This document shows, one piece after another, positions 1 through 7,200 of a DNA stretch of 8,009 bases. The stretch comes from Omnitrophica WOR_2 bacterium GWA2_47_8 (GTDB lineage: Bacteria; Omnitrophota; Gorgyraeia; Zapsychrales; GWA2-47-8). Every line of letters begins with the position of its first letter. The first letter of the stretch is position 1. The position numbers and the translations under genes were made by a program. The notes beneath the pieces are model-generated. The model was not told the DNA's origin. It was given only the letters and a program-made list of their open reading frames with translations, and made no database searches. Location: NCBI GenBank assembly GCA_001805375.1, contig MHFY01000138.1, forward strand, positions 1-8,009, in the 5' to 3' direction.

Positions 1-1
1 A

Positions 2-373
2 AAGAATAGAAAAATAGCAAAGCTCTTTAAAAGTAAAAGAGCGCAGAACACCGCGGAGTATGCCCTTATGATCTCCTTGGTCGTTGCGGCGGTTATTGCT
101 ATGCAGCAATACGCACAGCGCGCCATTCAGGCAAGGATCAGGGACGCTGCCAATTACATGGCGGTGAACAGCGGGTTGGGAGCTAAAACCATACAGTATG
201 AACCCTATTACTTGCAGCGCAGCTACGATTCCACCTCAGAAAGTCAGGAAACTGCCTTTTTGCGAGGGAACGGTGTTGCGGGTTCAGCTGGGTCAACTAA
301 CCGTACTCGAGGATCAGGTGGGTTTGAATTGTTCAAGTACGACACCAGCTTAGGCCTTACTAACAGCTTCTAA
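2..373 (+). CDS. Class III signal-peptide / Flp-like pilin, 5' partial
   Basis: A small pilin-like protein whose start lies before the window. The frame is open from base 2 with no ATG, GTG or TTG before the pilin motif, so the internal ATG at 68 is not the true start because it sits inside the hydrophobic helix. The visible protein opens with a Lys/Arg-rich leader, then A|QNTAEYALM, with Gln at mature +1 and Glu at +5. A hydrophobic helix of about 20 residues follows, then QRAIQARIRDAANYM. This matches the N-terminal design of type IVb/class III prepilins cleaved by a prepilin peptidase and assembled into a filament. The short mature domain contains YEPYY (197-211) and a Ser/Thr/Gly-rich tail, with no cysteine. 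It is the closest relative in the window of the gene at 1024. The general class is fairly sure; its exact role (major or minor subunit) is unknown. Confidence 0.82.
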   Translation, partial: KNRKIAKLFKSKRAQNTAEYALMISLVVAAVIAMQQYAQRAIQARIRDAANYMAVNSGLGAKTIQYEPYYLQRSYDSTSESQETAFLRGNGVAGSAGSTNRTRGSGGFELFKYDTSLGLTNSF

Positions 374-422
374 TGTTTTGTTTTAAGCCTAAGTTTTAAA
401 AAGTAAACGAGATCATTTTTTT

Positions 423-430
423 AAGGAGGT
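423..430 (+). promoter_or_regulatory. Consensus Shine-Dalgarno of the second pilin gene
   Basis: AAGGAGGT is a full complement of the usual 16S rRNA 3' end and lies 7 nt before ATG 438. It fixes that start. It is the strongest ribosome site in the window; most other genes here have weak or no visible site, which suggests this pilin is made in the largest amount. Confidence 0.9.
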
Positions 431-437
431 TTAACCA

Positions 438-752
438 ATGCTTAAATATTTAAGAAAAAAGAAAGGGCAAAGCACCCTGGAGTACGTCATCTTGATCGTT
501 GTCATTATAGGTGCTTTAATAGCGATCCAGGTGTACCTTAAAAGAGGTATCCAGGGCCGCATGAGACAAGCAGCGGATGATATTGGTGATCAGTTTTCCG
601 CCGGCAACTACAACGAGGACCGGACCACTTACACCAAAAGTAACACACGGGAAACATTCACATCCGGTGTTACGAACAGATCGCTGCGTTCACAAGAGAT
701 CACGAATACAACCGTCAATGGTCGTATTATTAACGGTCTATTAGGATTCTAA
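438..752 (+). CDS. Class III signal-peptide / Flp-like pilin, candidate major subunit
   Basis: A 104-aa pilin-like protein. The leader MLKYLRKKKG is followed by Q11STLEYVIL, giving Gly at -1, Gln at +1, Thr at +3 and Glu at +5 (Glu15). A hydrophobic helix spans about residues 15-33, then KRGIQGRMRQAADDIGDQF. The order QxTxExxxL is close to the QxSxExxxL motif of archaeal class III prepilins and to bacterial Flp pilins, whose Glu5 pairs with neighbouring subunits during assembly. The rest (about residues 50-104) is Thr/Asn/Arg-rich, cysteine-free and probably forms the exposed face. The ATG has a perfect Shine-Dalgarno. The gene follows the first pilin gene by 64 bp and precedes a hairpin-rich gap. 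Its sister in the window is the gene at 1805. Naming it the major subunit is an inference from the ribosome site only. Confidence 0.85.
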   Translation: MLKYLRKKKGQSTLEYVILIVVIIGALIAIQVYLKRGIQGRMRQAADDIGDQFSAGNYNEDRTTYTKSNTRETFTSGVTNRSLRSQEITNTTVNGRIINGLLGF

Positions 753-786
753 GGCCGTTTTAGAGAGGTTGTTGTTTTCGTAATCG

Positions 787-848
787 GTTCACAGGACATG
801 GCTTACTTGGGGGAAATATTTCTTTTCGAGTAAGCCATGTTCTGTGAA
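787..848. repeat. Long near-perfect inverted repeat (hairpin 1) after the second pilin gene
   Basis: Arm 788-807 (TTCACAGGACATGGCTTACT) pairs with 829-848 over 20 bp, the only deviation being one G-T (G-U in RNA) pair at 795/841. The 21-nt loop contains the palindrome GAAATATTTC (813-822). It lies 35 bp after the stop codon at 752. There is no T-run after the stem, so it is not a textbook intrinsic terminator. It could block 3' exonucleases and stabilise the upstream pilin mRNA, or be part of a dispersed palindromic element. Confidence 0.85.
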
Positions 849-851
849 TGA

Positions 852-892
852 GCACTGAACTTACCTTCGCTTTGCTCGATAAGTTCATGTGC
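852..892. repeat. Inverted repeat (hairpin 2)
   Basis: GCAC-TGAACTTA (852-863) pairs with TAAGTTCA-T-GTGC (880-892): 8 bp, one bulged T at 888, then 4 bp more. The loop is 16 nt. It starts only 3 bp after hairpin 1. Its last four bases overlap a possible extension of hairpin 3, so the two could compete. Confidence 0.7.
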
Positions 893-897
893 GAATT

Positions 898-921
898 GAT
901 CCCGCGGATTCTGACGGGATC
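898..921. repeat. Inverted repeat (hairpin 3)
   Basis: GATCCCG (898-904) pairs perfectly with CGGGATC (915-921) around a 10-nt loop. An imperfect extension is possible outward: GTG and CGA at 889-894 against TCG and CAC at 922-928, with bulges. No T-run follows. With hairpins 1 and 2 it makes a tract of three consecutive structures over about 135 bp. Confidence 0.65.
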
Positions 922-953
922 TCGTCACAAACTTAAGATCTCTCCTGATCGAG

Positions 954-1023
954 TTTAAAAATTTTTTGCAAAAGTTAATAAATTAATTAATTTTTTTATT
1001 TATAATAAGTATTAATACTAATA
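954..1023 (+). promoter_or_regulatory. Probable promoter region of the 1024 operon, with a 12-bp palindrome
   Basis: Only 5 of these 70 bases are G or C. A perfect -10-like TATAAT is at 1001-1006. A -35 box at normal spacing is not convincing; TTGCAA at 966-971 is too far upstream (29-bp spacer). A perfect palindrome AGTATTAATACT (1008-1019) lies between the -10 box and the ATG, where a repressor or an RNA fold could act, and AAATTAATTAATTT (980-993) is a second palindrome. Short palindromes arise readily in such AT-rich DNA, so an operator role is only a possibility. Confidence 0.45.
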
Positions 1024-1425
1024 ATGATGCTACTTAAACGACTAAAACAAAAAAATGGACAGGCTGTTCTGGGCGAATATGTTCTGCTTTTTTTCCTTGT
1101 TGTCGCCGGGATCACGGCCATGAGCGTTTATATGAAGCGGGCCATCCAGGGGCGTTTGCGTGATTCGCGTCAGTATATGCAGAGGATGGTCCTTAATACT
1201 TTAAGGGATCAAAGTATCCCGGGTGATCCAGATCCCCAGATTTGGGCTGAATACGAACCTTATTACATGAACCGGGTCACGGATACCAGCTCAACGATTT
1301 ATGATGAAAAACATCTTCTACCCAGCGGCCCGGGAACCACGTCCGGGATATACCGCAGCAGGATCGATGAAACAAAGGTAATCAAATCAACGAGCAATCA
1401 GGCGCCGCCCAAGGATGCTAATTAG
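1024..1425 (+). CDS. Class III signal-peptide / Flp-like pilin with shifted Glu
   Basis: A 133-aa pilin-like protein. The leader MMLLKRLKQKNG is followed by Q13AVLGEYVLL and a hydrophobic helix to about residue 36, then MKRAIQGRLRDSRQYM. Compared with its neighbours there is one extra residue (Gly17), so the Glu is at mature position 6, not 5, if cleavage is after Gly12. The mature region has YEPYY (1252-1266) followed by an Arg and Asp/Ser/Thr-rich stretch, as in the first gene of the window; the two form a subtype apart from the ADDIGDQ-type pilins. No Shine-Dalgarno is seen before the two consecutive ATG codons (1024 and 1027), and the likely -10 box is only 17 bp upstream, so the transcript leader may be very short. 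This is the first gene of the downstream run. It contains no cysteine. Confidence 0.82.
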   Translation: MMLLKRLKQKNGQAVLGEYVLLFFLVVAGITAMSVYMKRAIQGRLRDSRQYMQRMVLNTLRDQSIPGDPDPQIWAEYEPYYMNRVTDTSSTIYDEKHLLPSGPGTTSGIYRSRIDETKVIKSTSNQAPPKDAN

Positions 1426-1801
1426 AAAAAAATATCAAGGAAAAGGATTTTTGCATCAAAGAGACGCCCAAACGATCCTGGAGTACATGAGCCTCATCGG
1501 CATTATTGCGGCTGTGTTCCTCGCGATGTCAGCCTATATTGGACGCGGCCTTCAGGGCATGGTCAAGCTGGTGGCCGATCAAGTCGGGAACCAAAAGGAC
1601 GCGGACCAGAGGCCGAAACAGGTCCCGGGCCAGCGCGATGACCGGGGTTTTTTGATCAATTCCTATACAGCAGAAAGAGACTTTAAGTCTAAGCTAAGCG
1701 AAACAATTCCGGGTGGGAATTTTATTTATCGGTACGGAGATCGGGTTGAGAGCGATTCTCACGCCATAACCAATTTAGGTTTTAGGGAAAAGCCGCCATA
1801 A
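1415..1801 (+). CDS. Class III signal-peptide / Flp-like pilin
   Basis: A 128-aa pilin-like protein whose ATG lies inside the end of the preceding gene (11-bp overlap), which suggests translational coupling. The leader of 18 residues (RKK at 4-6, ending RDA) is followed by Q19TILEYMSL, with Ala at -1, Gln at +1 and Glu at +5 (Glu23). A hydrophobic helix to about residue 42 leads to GRGLQGMVKLVADQVGNQ. That last part is a diverged version of the KRGIQGR...ADDIGDQ core in the genes at 438 and 1805. The mature domain is charged (KDADQRPK, QRDDRG) and has no cysteine. An alternative TTG start at 1451, preceded by AAGG-type sequence at 1437-1446, would still keep the processing site but would remove most of the basic leader, so the ATG is preferred. 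Confidence 0.82.
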   Translation: MLIRKKYQGKGFLHQRDAQTILEYMSLIGIIAAVFLAMSAYIGRGLQGMVKLVADQVGNQKDADQRPKQVPGQRDDRGFLINSYTAERDFKSKLSETIPGGNFIYRYGDRVESDSHAITNLGFREKPP

Positions 1802-1804
1802 CGT

Positions 1805-2125
1805 ATGTTTATAAGACGAAAGAAAAAAATAGGGCAAACCACGCTGGAGTATGTGATCTTGCTGGTTGTCGTTATCGGCGCTTTCTACGCCGCCAGCCTG
1901 TATTTAAAGCGCGGTGTCCAGGGCCGCTGGAAGATCGCGGTGGATGATCTGGGCGACCAATATGACCCGAGACTTGCCAGAACGTCCATTAACCAAATTT
2001 TGATGCAGAACATCGAGACCACGATCGTTGCGCAGAATGTGGTCAACGGTTTTTGGACGTTACGGGTAGATACTACGAATAGTATAGAGCTCAAACGAGG
2101 CACGGCAAACGTTATGGGCTACTAA
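1805..2125 (+). CDS. Class III signal-peptide / Flp-like pilin
   Basis: A 106-aa pilin-like protein starting 3 bp after the previous stop. The leader MFIRRKKKIG is followed by Q11TTLEYVIL (Gly -1, Gln +1, Thr +3, Glu15 at +5). The hydrophobic helix covers about residues 14-33, then LKRGVQGRWKIAVDDLGDQYDP. The N-terminal 50 residues are a close match to the protein at 438, so the two look like duplicates whose surface domains then diverged. The C-terminal half is Asn/Thr/Val-rich with no cysteine. No good Shine-Dalgarno lies before the ATG, so expression probably depends on ribosomes arriving from the gene before it. Filament subunit is the likely role; the relative amount cannot be judged. 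Confidence 0.85.
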   Translation: MFIRRKKKIGQTTLEYVILLVVVIGAFYAASLYLKRGVQGRWKIAVDDLGDQYDPRLARTSINQILMQNIETTIVAQNVVNGFWTLRVDTTNSIELKRGTANVMGY

Positions 2126-2138
2126 TTTTCGAGCGAGA

Positions 2139-3746
2139 ATGAATTTAAATAAATTTTTAGAACAAAAAACAGCTCAAACAGCCCTCGAATTGGCCATCTT
2201 CGGCGCGGTCGTATTTTTTGTCATTGGGATCTTGGTGCGCCAAGCCTTTAATGCCAACTACACCCAGAACCATACCTTCCGGGCCATGCGTTATGCCCTC
2301 TCACAATCTTTTAAAACATCACATGGGTACGGCATCCCGTTACCCGGTGGGGAAGCATCCGAGCCTTCCAGCGCCAGGAACGTCGCGAGCATTTTATTCA
2401 TTGAAGATCGTTTGACCCCGACCGCTGAGAAATACGGCTCTCTGACCAGGACACCGTATGTTATCGCCTCAGCGGGTTCATTCTCCCAAAATCTTTTTTT
2501 GCCGCTGGATTATAATACGGAGCATGGCCCGGAAGATTTTAATATCCCCCGTTTTGATGTTTTTGTTAACGGCCAGCATTTTGTATTTTCCTTAGCCGGC
2601 TTCAGGGAAATTGGCGGCTTGGATCAGCTAGGCACATTGCCCCCGGGGTATGGTTACGAAAATGATTGGATCAACAATTGTATCCAACGAACGGTTGTAG
2701 ATTTAACAGGCCCTCACTTAGAAACACGGGGGTGTTTGGGTTTTCATCAGGTCATTGTGCAGATGCCGCAGGGTTTAAATTCAAAATATTGCCATCAGGA
2801 CGATAGCAGTTGTACTCAAACGCCGCCCTCCTGTAATATTTGCACTAATTGGCCTGTAGCCAAGCGTTTTGACCTGGATCAAAATCCAGGAACAGGGGTT
2901 GAAGTGGCTGCTGTTGATAGAGCAAACTTTACCTGGCAATGGTATCTGATCAAGGCCTTTGTCCCGGAACAGTCGAAGAGCTGGGGCAGCGCGGTTTTCA
3001 ATGGACAAGTGGTTCAGAGGATCATTCCGTATAATAATGCCCCGGTCGCGCAACCTTACGGAGAAACTATTTCTATCGGTCAGGACAAAAGAAAAAATAT
3101 CAATGTCGACGTGGATAAAGACCTGAAAGAAGAATCGATCTTAGCGGTTGAGACAAATGAGTATGGCGTTATTAGAAAAGTAAAATTTTTAGACGATCAG
3201 GCCGGGGATTTTGATATTACCCGTGATGATATCTCCTTGGGCCCTGACCCAGGCTTGCAGGACAATGTGTCCATGTACACAACGACCAGAGATGGAACTT
3301 ATTTCTTGATGCAAGAGGGAAAATTATTTACCGGCACAGACCCTCTTGACAGGCAATATGTCCGCAGTGTGCAGAAAAAAGACAGGGTGGATATCATTGA
3401 ACGCGTTTTTCAGTTAAGCAGCGACACAGGGCATCTTTGCGGGAATGGCACGGTTAATCCGCGGTTATCCAACCCAATATGTACACCCGCGGACAACAGC
3501 GGCTGTATTTATTGGGATGTCGGCAATCATCAGCCGAATTACAAGCAGAACCCTGACGTCGAGGCCTGCGCTTCTGACGCAACGCCGCCGTTTACAGATT
3601 GTTTTATATCTAATAATTACATGGGGAAAGGGCCGATGCGTAAATTAACGTGTTTTGACGAAGATGCCAAGACACTTTATATCCGCAGCCGTATCCAGGA
3701 CCTGGGAGGGCGAAAATGGGTGACGAGGATGGAGATACCGCCGTAG
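2139..3746 (+). CDS. Large pilin-like surface protein, cysteine-containing
   Basis: A 535-aa protein with a pilin-type N-terminus: leader MNLNKFLEQKTA, then Q13TALELAIF with Glu17 at mature +5, and a hydrophobic helix to about residue 33. A polar amphipathic part (RAMRYALSQSFK) follows. The rest is a large, apparently exocytoplasmic domain. It has 12 cysteines, all between residues 181 and 505, among them a cluster YC..SSC..PSCNIC and pairs around HLCGNG, PICTPADNSGC and EAC..TDC. The even number suggests disulfides. The size is far above a filament subunit, so a minor or tip component, possibly an adhesin, is a reasonable inference. I recognise no named domain. It starts 13 bp after the previous stop, with only a purine-rich GAGCGAGA before the ATG, so it is probably co-transcribed with the small pilins. 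Confidence 0.8.
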   Translation: MNLNKFLEQKTAQTALELAIFGAVVFFVIGILVRQAFNANYTQNHTFRAMRYALSQSFKTSHGYGIPLPGGEASEPSSARNVASILFIEDRLTPTAEKYGSLTRTPYVIASAGSFSQNLFLPLDYNTEHGPEDFNIPRFDVFVNGQHFVFSLAGFREIGGLDQLGTLPPGYGYENDWINNCIQRTVVDLTGPHLETRGCLGFHQVIVQMPQGLNSKYCHQDDSSCTQTPPSCNICTNWPVAKRFDLDQNPGTGVEVAAVDRANFTWQWYLIKAFVPEQSKSWGSAVFNGQVVQRIIPYNNAPVAQPYGETISIGQDKRKNINVDVDKDLKEESILAVETNEYGVIRKVKFLDDQAGDFDITRDDISLGPDPGLQDNVSMYTTTRDGTYFLMQEGKLFTGTDPLDRQYVRSVQKKDRVDIIERVFQLSSDTGHLCGNGTVNPRLSNPICTPADNSGCIYWDVGNHQPNYKQNPDVEACASDATPPFTDCFISNNYMGKGPMRKLTCFDEDAKTLYIRSRIQDLGGRKWVTRMEIPP

Positions 3747-3768
3747 TAATATATAAATATTTTTAGGA

Positions 3769-3835
3769 AGTCAGAGACCAGAGGCCAGAAGTCAGACAAA
3801 ATATTTTTCTGACTTCCGGCATCCTGCTTCTGGCT
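3769..3835. repeat. Inverted repeat made of degenerate 7-bp units
   Basis: Bases 3769-3796 are four tandem heptamers: AGTCAGA, GACCAGA, GGCCAGA, AGTCAGA. Bases 3808-3835 are four more in the opposite sense: TCTGACT, TCCGGCA, TCCTGCT, TCTGGCT. The inner copies pair perfectly for 9 bp (3788-3796 with 3808-3816) around an 11-nt AT-rich loop. It sits in the 110-bp gap between the 535-aa gene and the next gene. No T-run follows on the + strand. It resembles short tandem heptamer repeats known from other bacteria, but its family is not identified. Confidence 0.8.
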
Positions 3836-3856
3836 TCGATCTAAAACGATAAAAAT

Positions 3857-4210
3857 ATGTGGAAGATCAGGAATTTTAAAAAGCAGAATGAAAGTGAAAA
3901 AACGATGCCCCCGGCACAGGCCACCATTGAATTTGTTTTTAGTATGATCCTGGTCATGTTTTTGGCGTATGGGCTGATCATGGTTTTCCGCTGGGGGGGC
4001 GTGAGCCTTGCTGAACGGCGCATGATACACGAAAAACGGCTTTTATCGAGCATTGAGGAAAATTGGGGCCAGCCGCGTTGCGTGGTGTCGAACGGATGGA
4101 TCTGTCTTAATTGGTACACGCCATCGATCAATGAAGGGCCCCTGAATCAGTTGGACCCTTTTTATTCCCGGCCGCGCAGGATGTGCGCCGTATTCGGAGA
4201 TTGTAAATAA
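3857..4210 (+). CDS. TadE-like / pseudopilin-like small protein
   Basis: A 117-aa protein with leader MWKIRNFKKQ...TMPPA, then Q21ATIEFVFS: Ala at -1, Gln at +1, Glu25 at +5. A long hydrophobic helix spans about residues 26-45 and is followed by RWGGVSLAERRM. The (A)TIEF start with Phe after Glu resembles TadE-family minor pseudopilins of Tad pili more than the QxTLEY subunits upstream. The short mature domain has four cysteines, at CVVSNGWIC in the middle and at CAVFGDC near the C-terminus, so two disulfides are possible. No Shine-Dalgarno is visible at ATG 3857; the later ATG at 3905 would leave only three residues before the cleavage site, so it is unlikely. It lies 19 bp before the start of the giant gene, which suggests the two act together. 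Confidence 0.78.
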   Translation: MWKIRNFKKQNESEKTMPPAQATIEFVFSMILVMFLAYGLIMVFRWGGVSLAERRMIHEKRLLSSIEENWGQPRCVVSNGWICLNWYTPSINEGPLNQLDPFYSRPRRMCAVFGDCK

Positions 4211-4219
4211 CAGTTTTAT

Positions 4220-4224
4220 AGGAG
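4220..4224 (+). promoter_or_regulatory. Ribosome binding site supporting a TTG start
   Basis: AGGAG lies 5 nt before TTG 4230. No ATG occurs in this frame before the first hydrophobic helix, so this site and the basic residues that follow decide the start of the long gene. Confidence 0.65.
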
Positions 4225-4229
4225 AATCA

Positions 4230-7200
4230 TTGCTGGTTAGACTTAACAAATTTTTTAACATTTTCCGTCGATCGGTGCGCTCCGACCGCGGCCAGGTAGG
4301 CATTATCCTGATCCTTATCGCCGCCATCGGCTTGATCTTGTATGCCGCTATCCTTAACCTTTCCAAGGACGCAGGAATAAAAACCTTAGTGACGATCAGC
4401 GCCAATGTCACAGCCACCCAATTGGGATCGCTTATGGCCAGCTACGGGGAATCTCTCTTTCAGACGAGTTTAGGCGGCCGGCGGCGGGTTTGCGGTTTTA
4501 CCGGCCTTTTCGCGGCCATTATTGTTGTCATCATCATCATTATTATTATTGTTATTTCGATTATCACGGTCGGACTTGGAGCCATTGTTGCCGGCGGCAT
4601 TGGTACCGGGGGTTTTGTAATGTTAGGCCTGGCTTTAGCTCTTGCTGTAGGAGGGGCTGTTTTACAGGCAACGTCGGTCAATCCCGGTATGACAAAAATG
4701 TGGAATAAAATGATGTCAGCGGCATTAACGCCGGAGGATCAATTTGTGGAAAGAGGGATATCCGCCGGGTTACAGAGCAGTGTCACCGATAACGCTAAGA
4801 TCCCGGATCTTTATGATCTGGACATGGATACGGTTTTTGGGATTACGTCACAGGGCCGGTATCGCGACCAAGTCAGTCGTTATGCCTATCATTATACGCA
4901 GCGTTTAAAGCGCGCCCAGCTGCCGGATTTTGCGGCTGTTCAGAGGTTTAAAGACGGCCTGCAAAGATTTGTTTGGGTGGAAGGCAATTTAGATTGGGGT
5001 TTATATGATGCCATTGATTGCCGGATCGATGCCCTTCATCCGTGCTGTCAGTATGATCCTCAGAATCCTGTCCAGGGCCAAGTTCCTGCTGTTTGTAATC
5101 CCTGCTGTTTGCCGGAATATTATCCTTCGGATCAGCCTATTCCTCCCAATGAGAATGACCGAATACGTCCGGAATGCTGTGATAATGGGAAATATCCAGG
5201 TGGCCTACATCAAAATGATGATCTTCCGCCGGAATGCGGACGGTCGGGCCCTCCAGGGAATCCCGGCTTATATTGTCGGGATAATTCTACAGTAACTTCC
5301 TATGGGGAGGTGCTGAATCCGTACGGGCCGTCTAATCCTTATATCTATGAACCGTTTTACGATAATTTAAGAAATAGTGTTTTGAAACGATCTTTTAGGG
5401 AAAAGATCGGCCGTGACGATATGCATCGCATGTATCGAAAATCTGCGACAACTCCTAACGGGGCGGCACAGTCCGCCGAACCCGTACCGCCGACAATAGC
5501 AACGGCATTTTATCCGGCTTATCGGATAGAGGATACAACCGGTTTTCATACCGTGACGGCACCGACAGAATATACGACCGGCGTTTATGAAAGCCTGCAT
5601 AAATTTGTGGACTGGGAGATCGACCTCGCCGCGGCTGAGGCTAGCATTCCCTCTTTTTCTAATAATTTAGGATGCCACTGGACGACAATTACTCACCCAG
5701 ATTGTCTTACATTTGACAATGCCAAACTATCTCCTAAAAATCAACGTCTTGGCGCGCTGCCTTGGCCTGCTCTTCGCAGCGGCCGTCTTTTTGTCGACGG
5801 GAGTAATAATCCTCCCACCGCTCCGCCGCTTAGGCCGGATAAGATAGGCAGTATTGCTAACTTAGCCACTCCTAATGATCAATGCCCATGGGGTTATCCT
5901 GCCGCATTCCCTGGTCCCGGGCTTTATAAAAAAGGAACGGATAGATTCTGTTCGGTGGCTCAGGGAACGCCTCGGCCCGGTGATTATCCTTTTTTTATTA
6001 ATGAAGGCGGTGTTTTTAACCTCCAAAATTCCACCGGCTGGCCTTATTATTCACAATGTCCGAAACACGGGAACATCCCTTTTGGCTGCACGGATGGAGG
6101 GGTGCCGGCTGATTGTACTTGTGATGAAGCAAATTCTGGAGGAAACAGGGCTGATAAAAAACTTTGGGCTGACGACAGTTTGGATGAGATCACTTACGGC
6201 ATGACGGATTTTATTTTGTTCGCCAACGATATTGTTTCCCGGGAGACAGAAGATCTTATCTCTACGATTGATACCTGGTATCCGGAAGCGGCAAAGTGGA
6301 TCGAAAAAGCAGGGGATCCCATGAATTATCCTCAAGACGGGGATCTTTGGATCTGGTATAGTGAATTAAAGAATTGGCAGGCCGCTATTAATAGCTGGGT
6401 CGATGGCAATTACGCTGTTTCGGATTGGCACGATGCCTGGTGCTCGCCAAACATGGTCGCGCCTAACGGAGTGCCGACACCGTATTATAATCCGGCTGAA
6501 TTTCAGGACACTCAGGGTGGTCAGTCAAAGGTCACATTGGATGAGGTTGTGGCTTGTTTGCAATGGAATGTGGAAGATCCGCAGGATGGCTGGACGGGCC
6601 CTCCCGTTAACGGGAATGTGGCCAAATTCCAAAATTGTTTTACAAATTGTTCTCCGGCGGCCTGCGCGGATATGCCGCGTTCTTTGGTTCCCAATTTTAA
6701 TCCTTCGTTTACGGGGGCAAGCCCTGACCTGGCTGTGCTGCAGGCGTGTTCGAATTTAACTCCCAGCAACACGGACGGCTGTATCGCCGCTCATTCCGGT
6801 GGCGGCGGGCCTTGTACAGGGCCGGTTTTTACTAATCCAATTTATGGTATCCCTGCGTGGAATGCTCCGAACACGGCTTCTATCAACTCGGTACGGGCTT
6901 GCGCGTCCTGCGCGGGGCAGCCGGGGACGTGCGGCCCCGGAGGCGTCATAAATTGCCAGAGCGCGACGGTAGAACGAAGCTTTATTGAAGCCGCGAAATG
7001 TTTCTACGGCGGGTATGGCAGCTGCTGCAGCTGGGGAAGCGGGATAACGGGATATTCTAATTTTCCAGCCGGTAAATTTTATGACTGGAAACTGGGCAAT
7101 ACTTTTTATAATTCGGTCATGAATGCTTTGGGGACATGCCCGTGGATGTCGGTCGCCGGCAATAGTTTTTCCAACGCCTTAGCCGCGGCGTATCCGATCG

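Noticed and set aside
349..393. Possible terminator hairpin after the first pilin gene (CTTAGGCCTT with AAGCCTAAG, then TTTT)
   Set aside because: The stem has a bulge, the loop is 26 nt, the left arm is inside the coding sequence and only four T follow. It is too weak to call.
1885..2103. Minus-strand frame opposite the pilin gene at 1805
   Set aside because: It is antisense to a well-supported pilin-like gene and has no independent evidence.
3788..3816. Intrinsic terminator between the 535-aa gene and the TadE-like gene
   Set aside because: The 9-bp stem is perfect, but no T-run follows it on the + strand, and the arms are part of a larger heptamer repeat.
3769..3835. CRISPR-like array
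   Set aside because: Units are only 7 bp, are degenerate and have no spacers between them.
3677..4417. Overlapping minus-strand frames opposite the end of the 535-aa gene, the TadE-like gene and the start of the giant gene
   Set aside because: They have no ribosome sites or family motifs, and the + strand frames here carry clear pilin-type N-termini.
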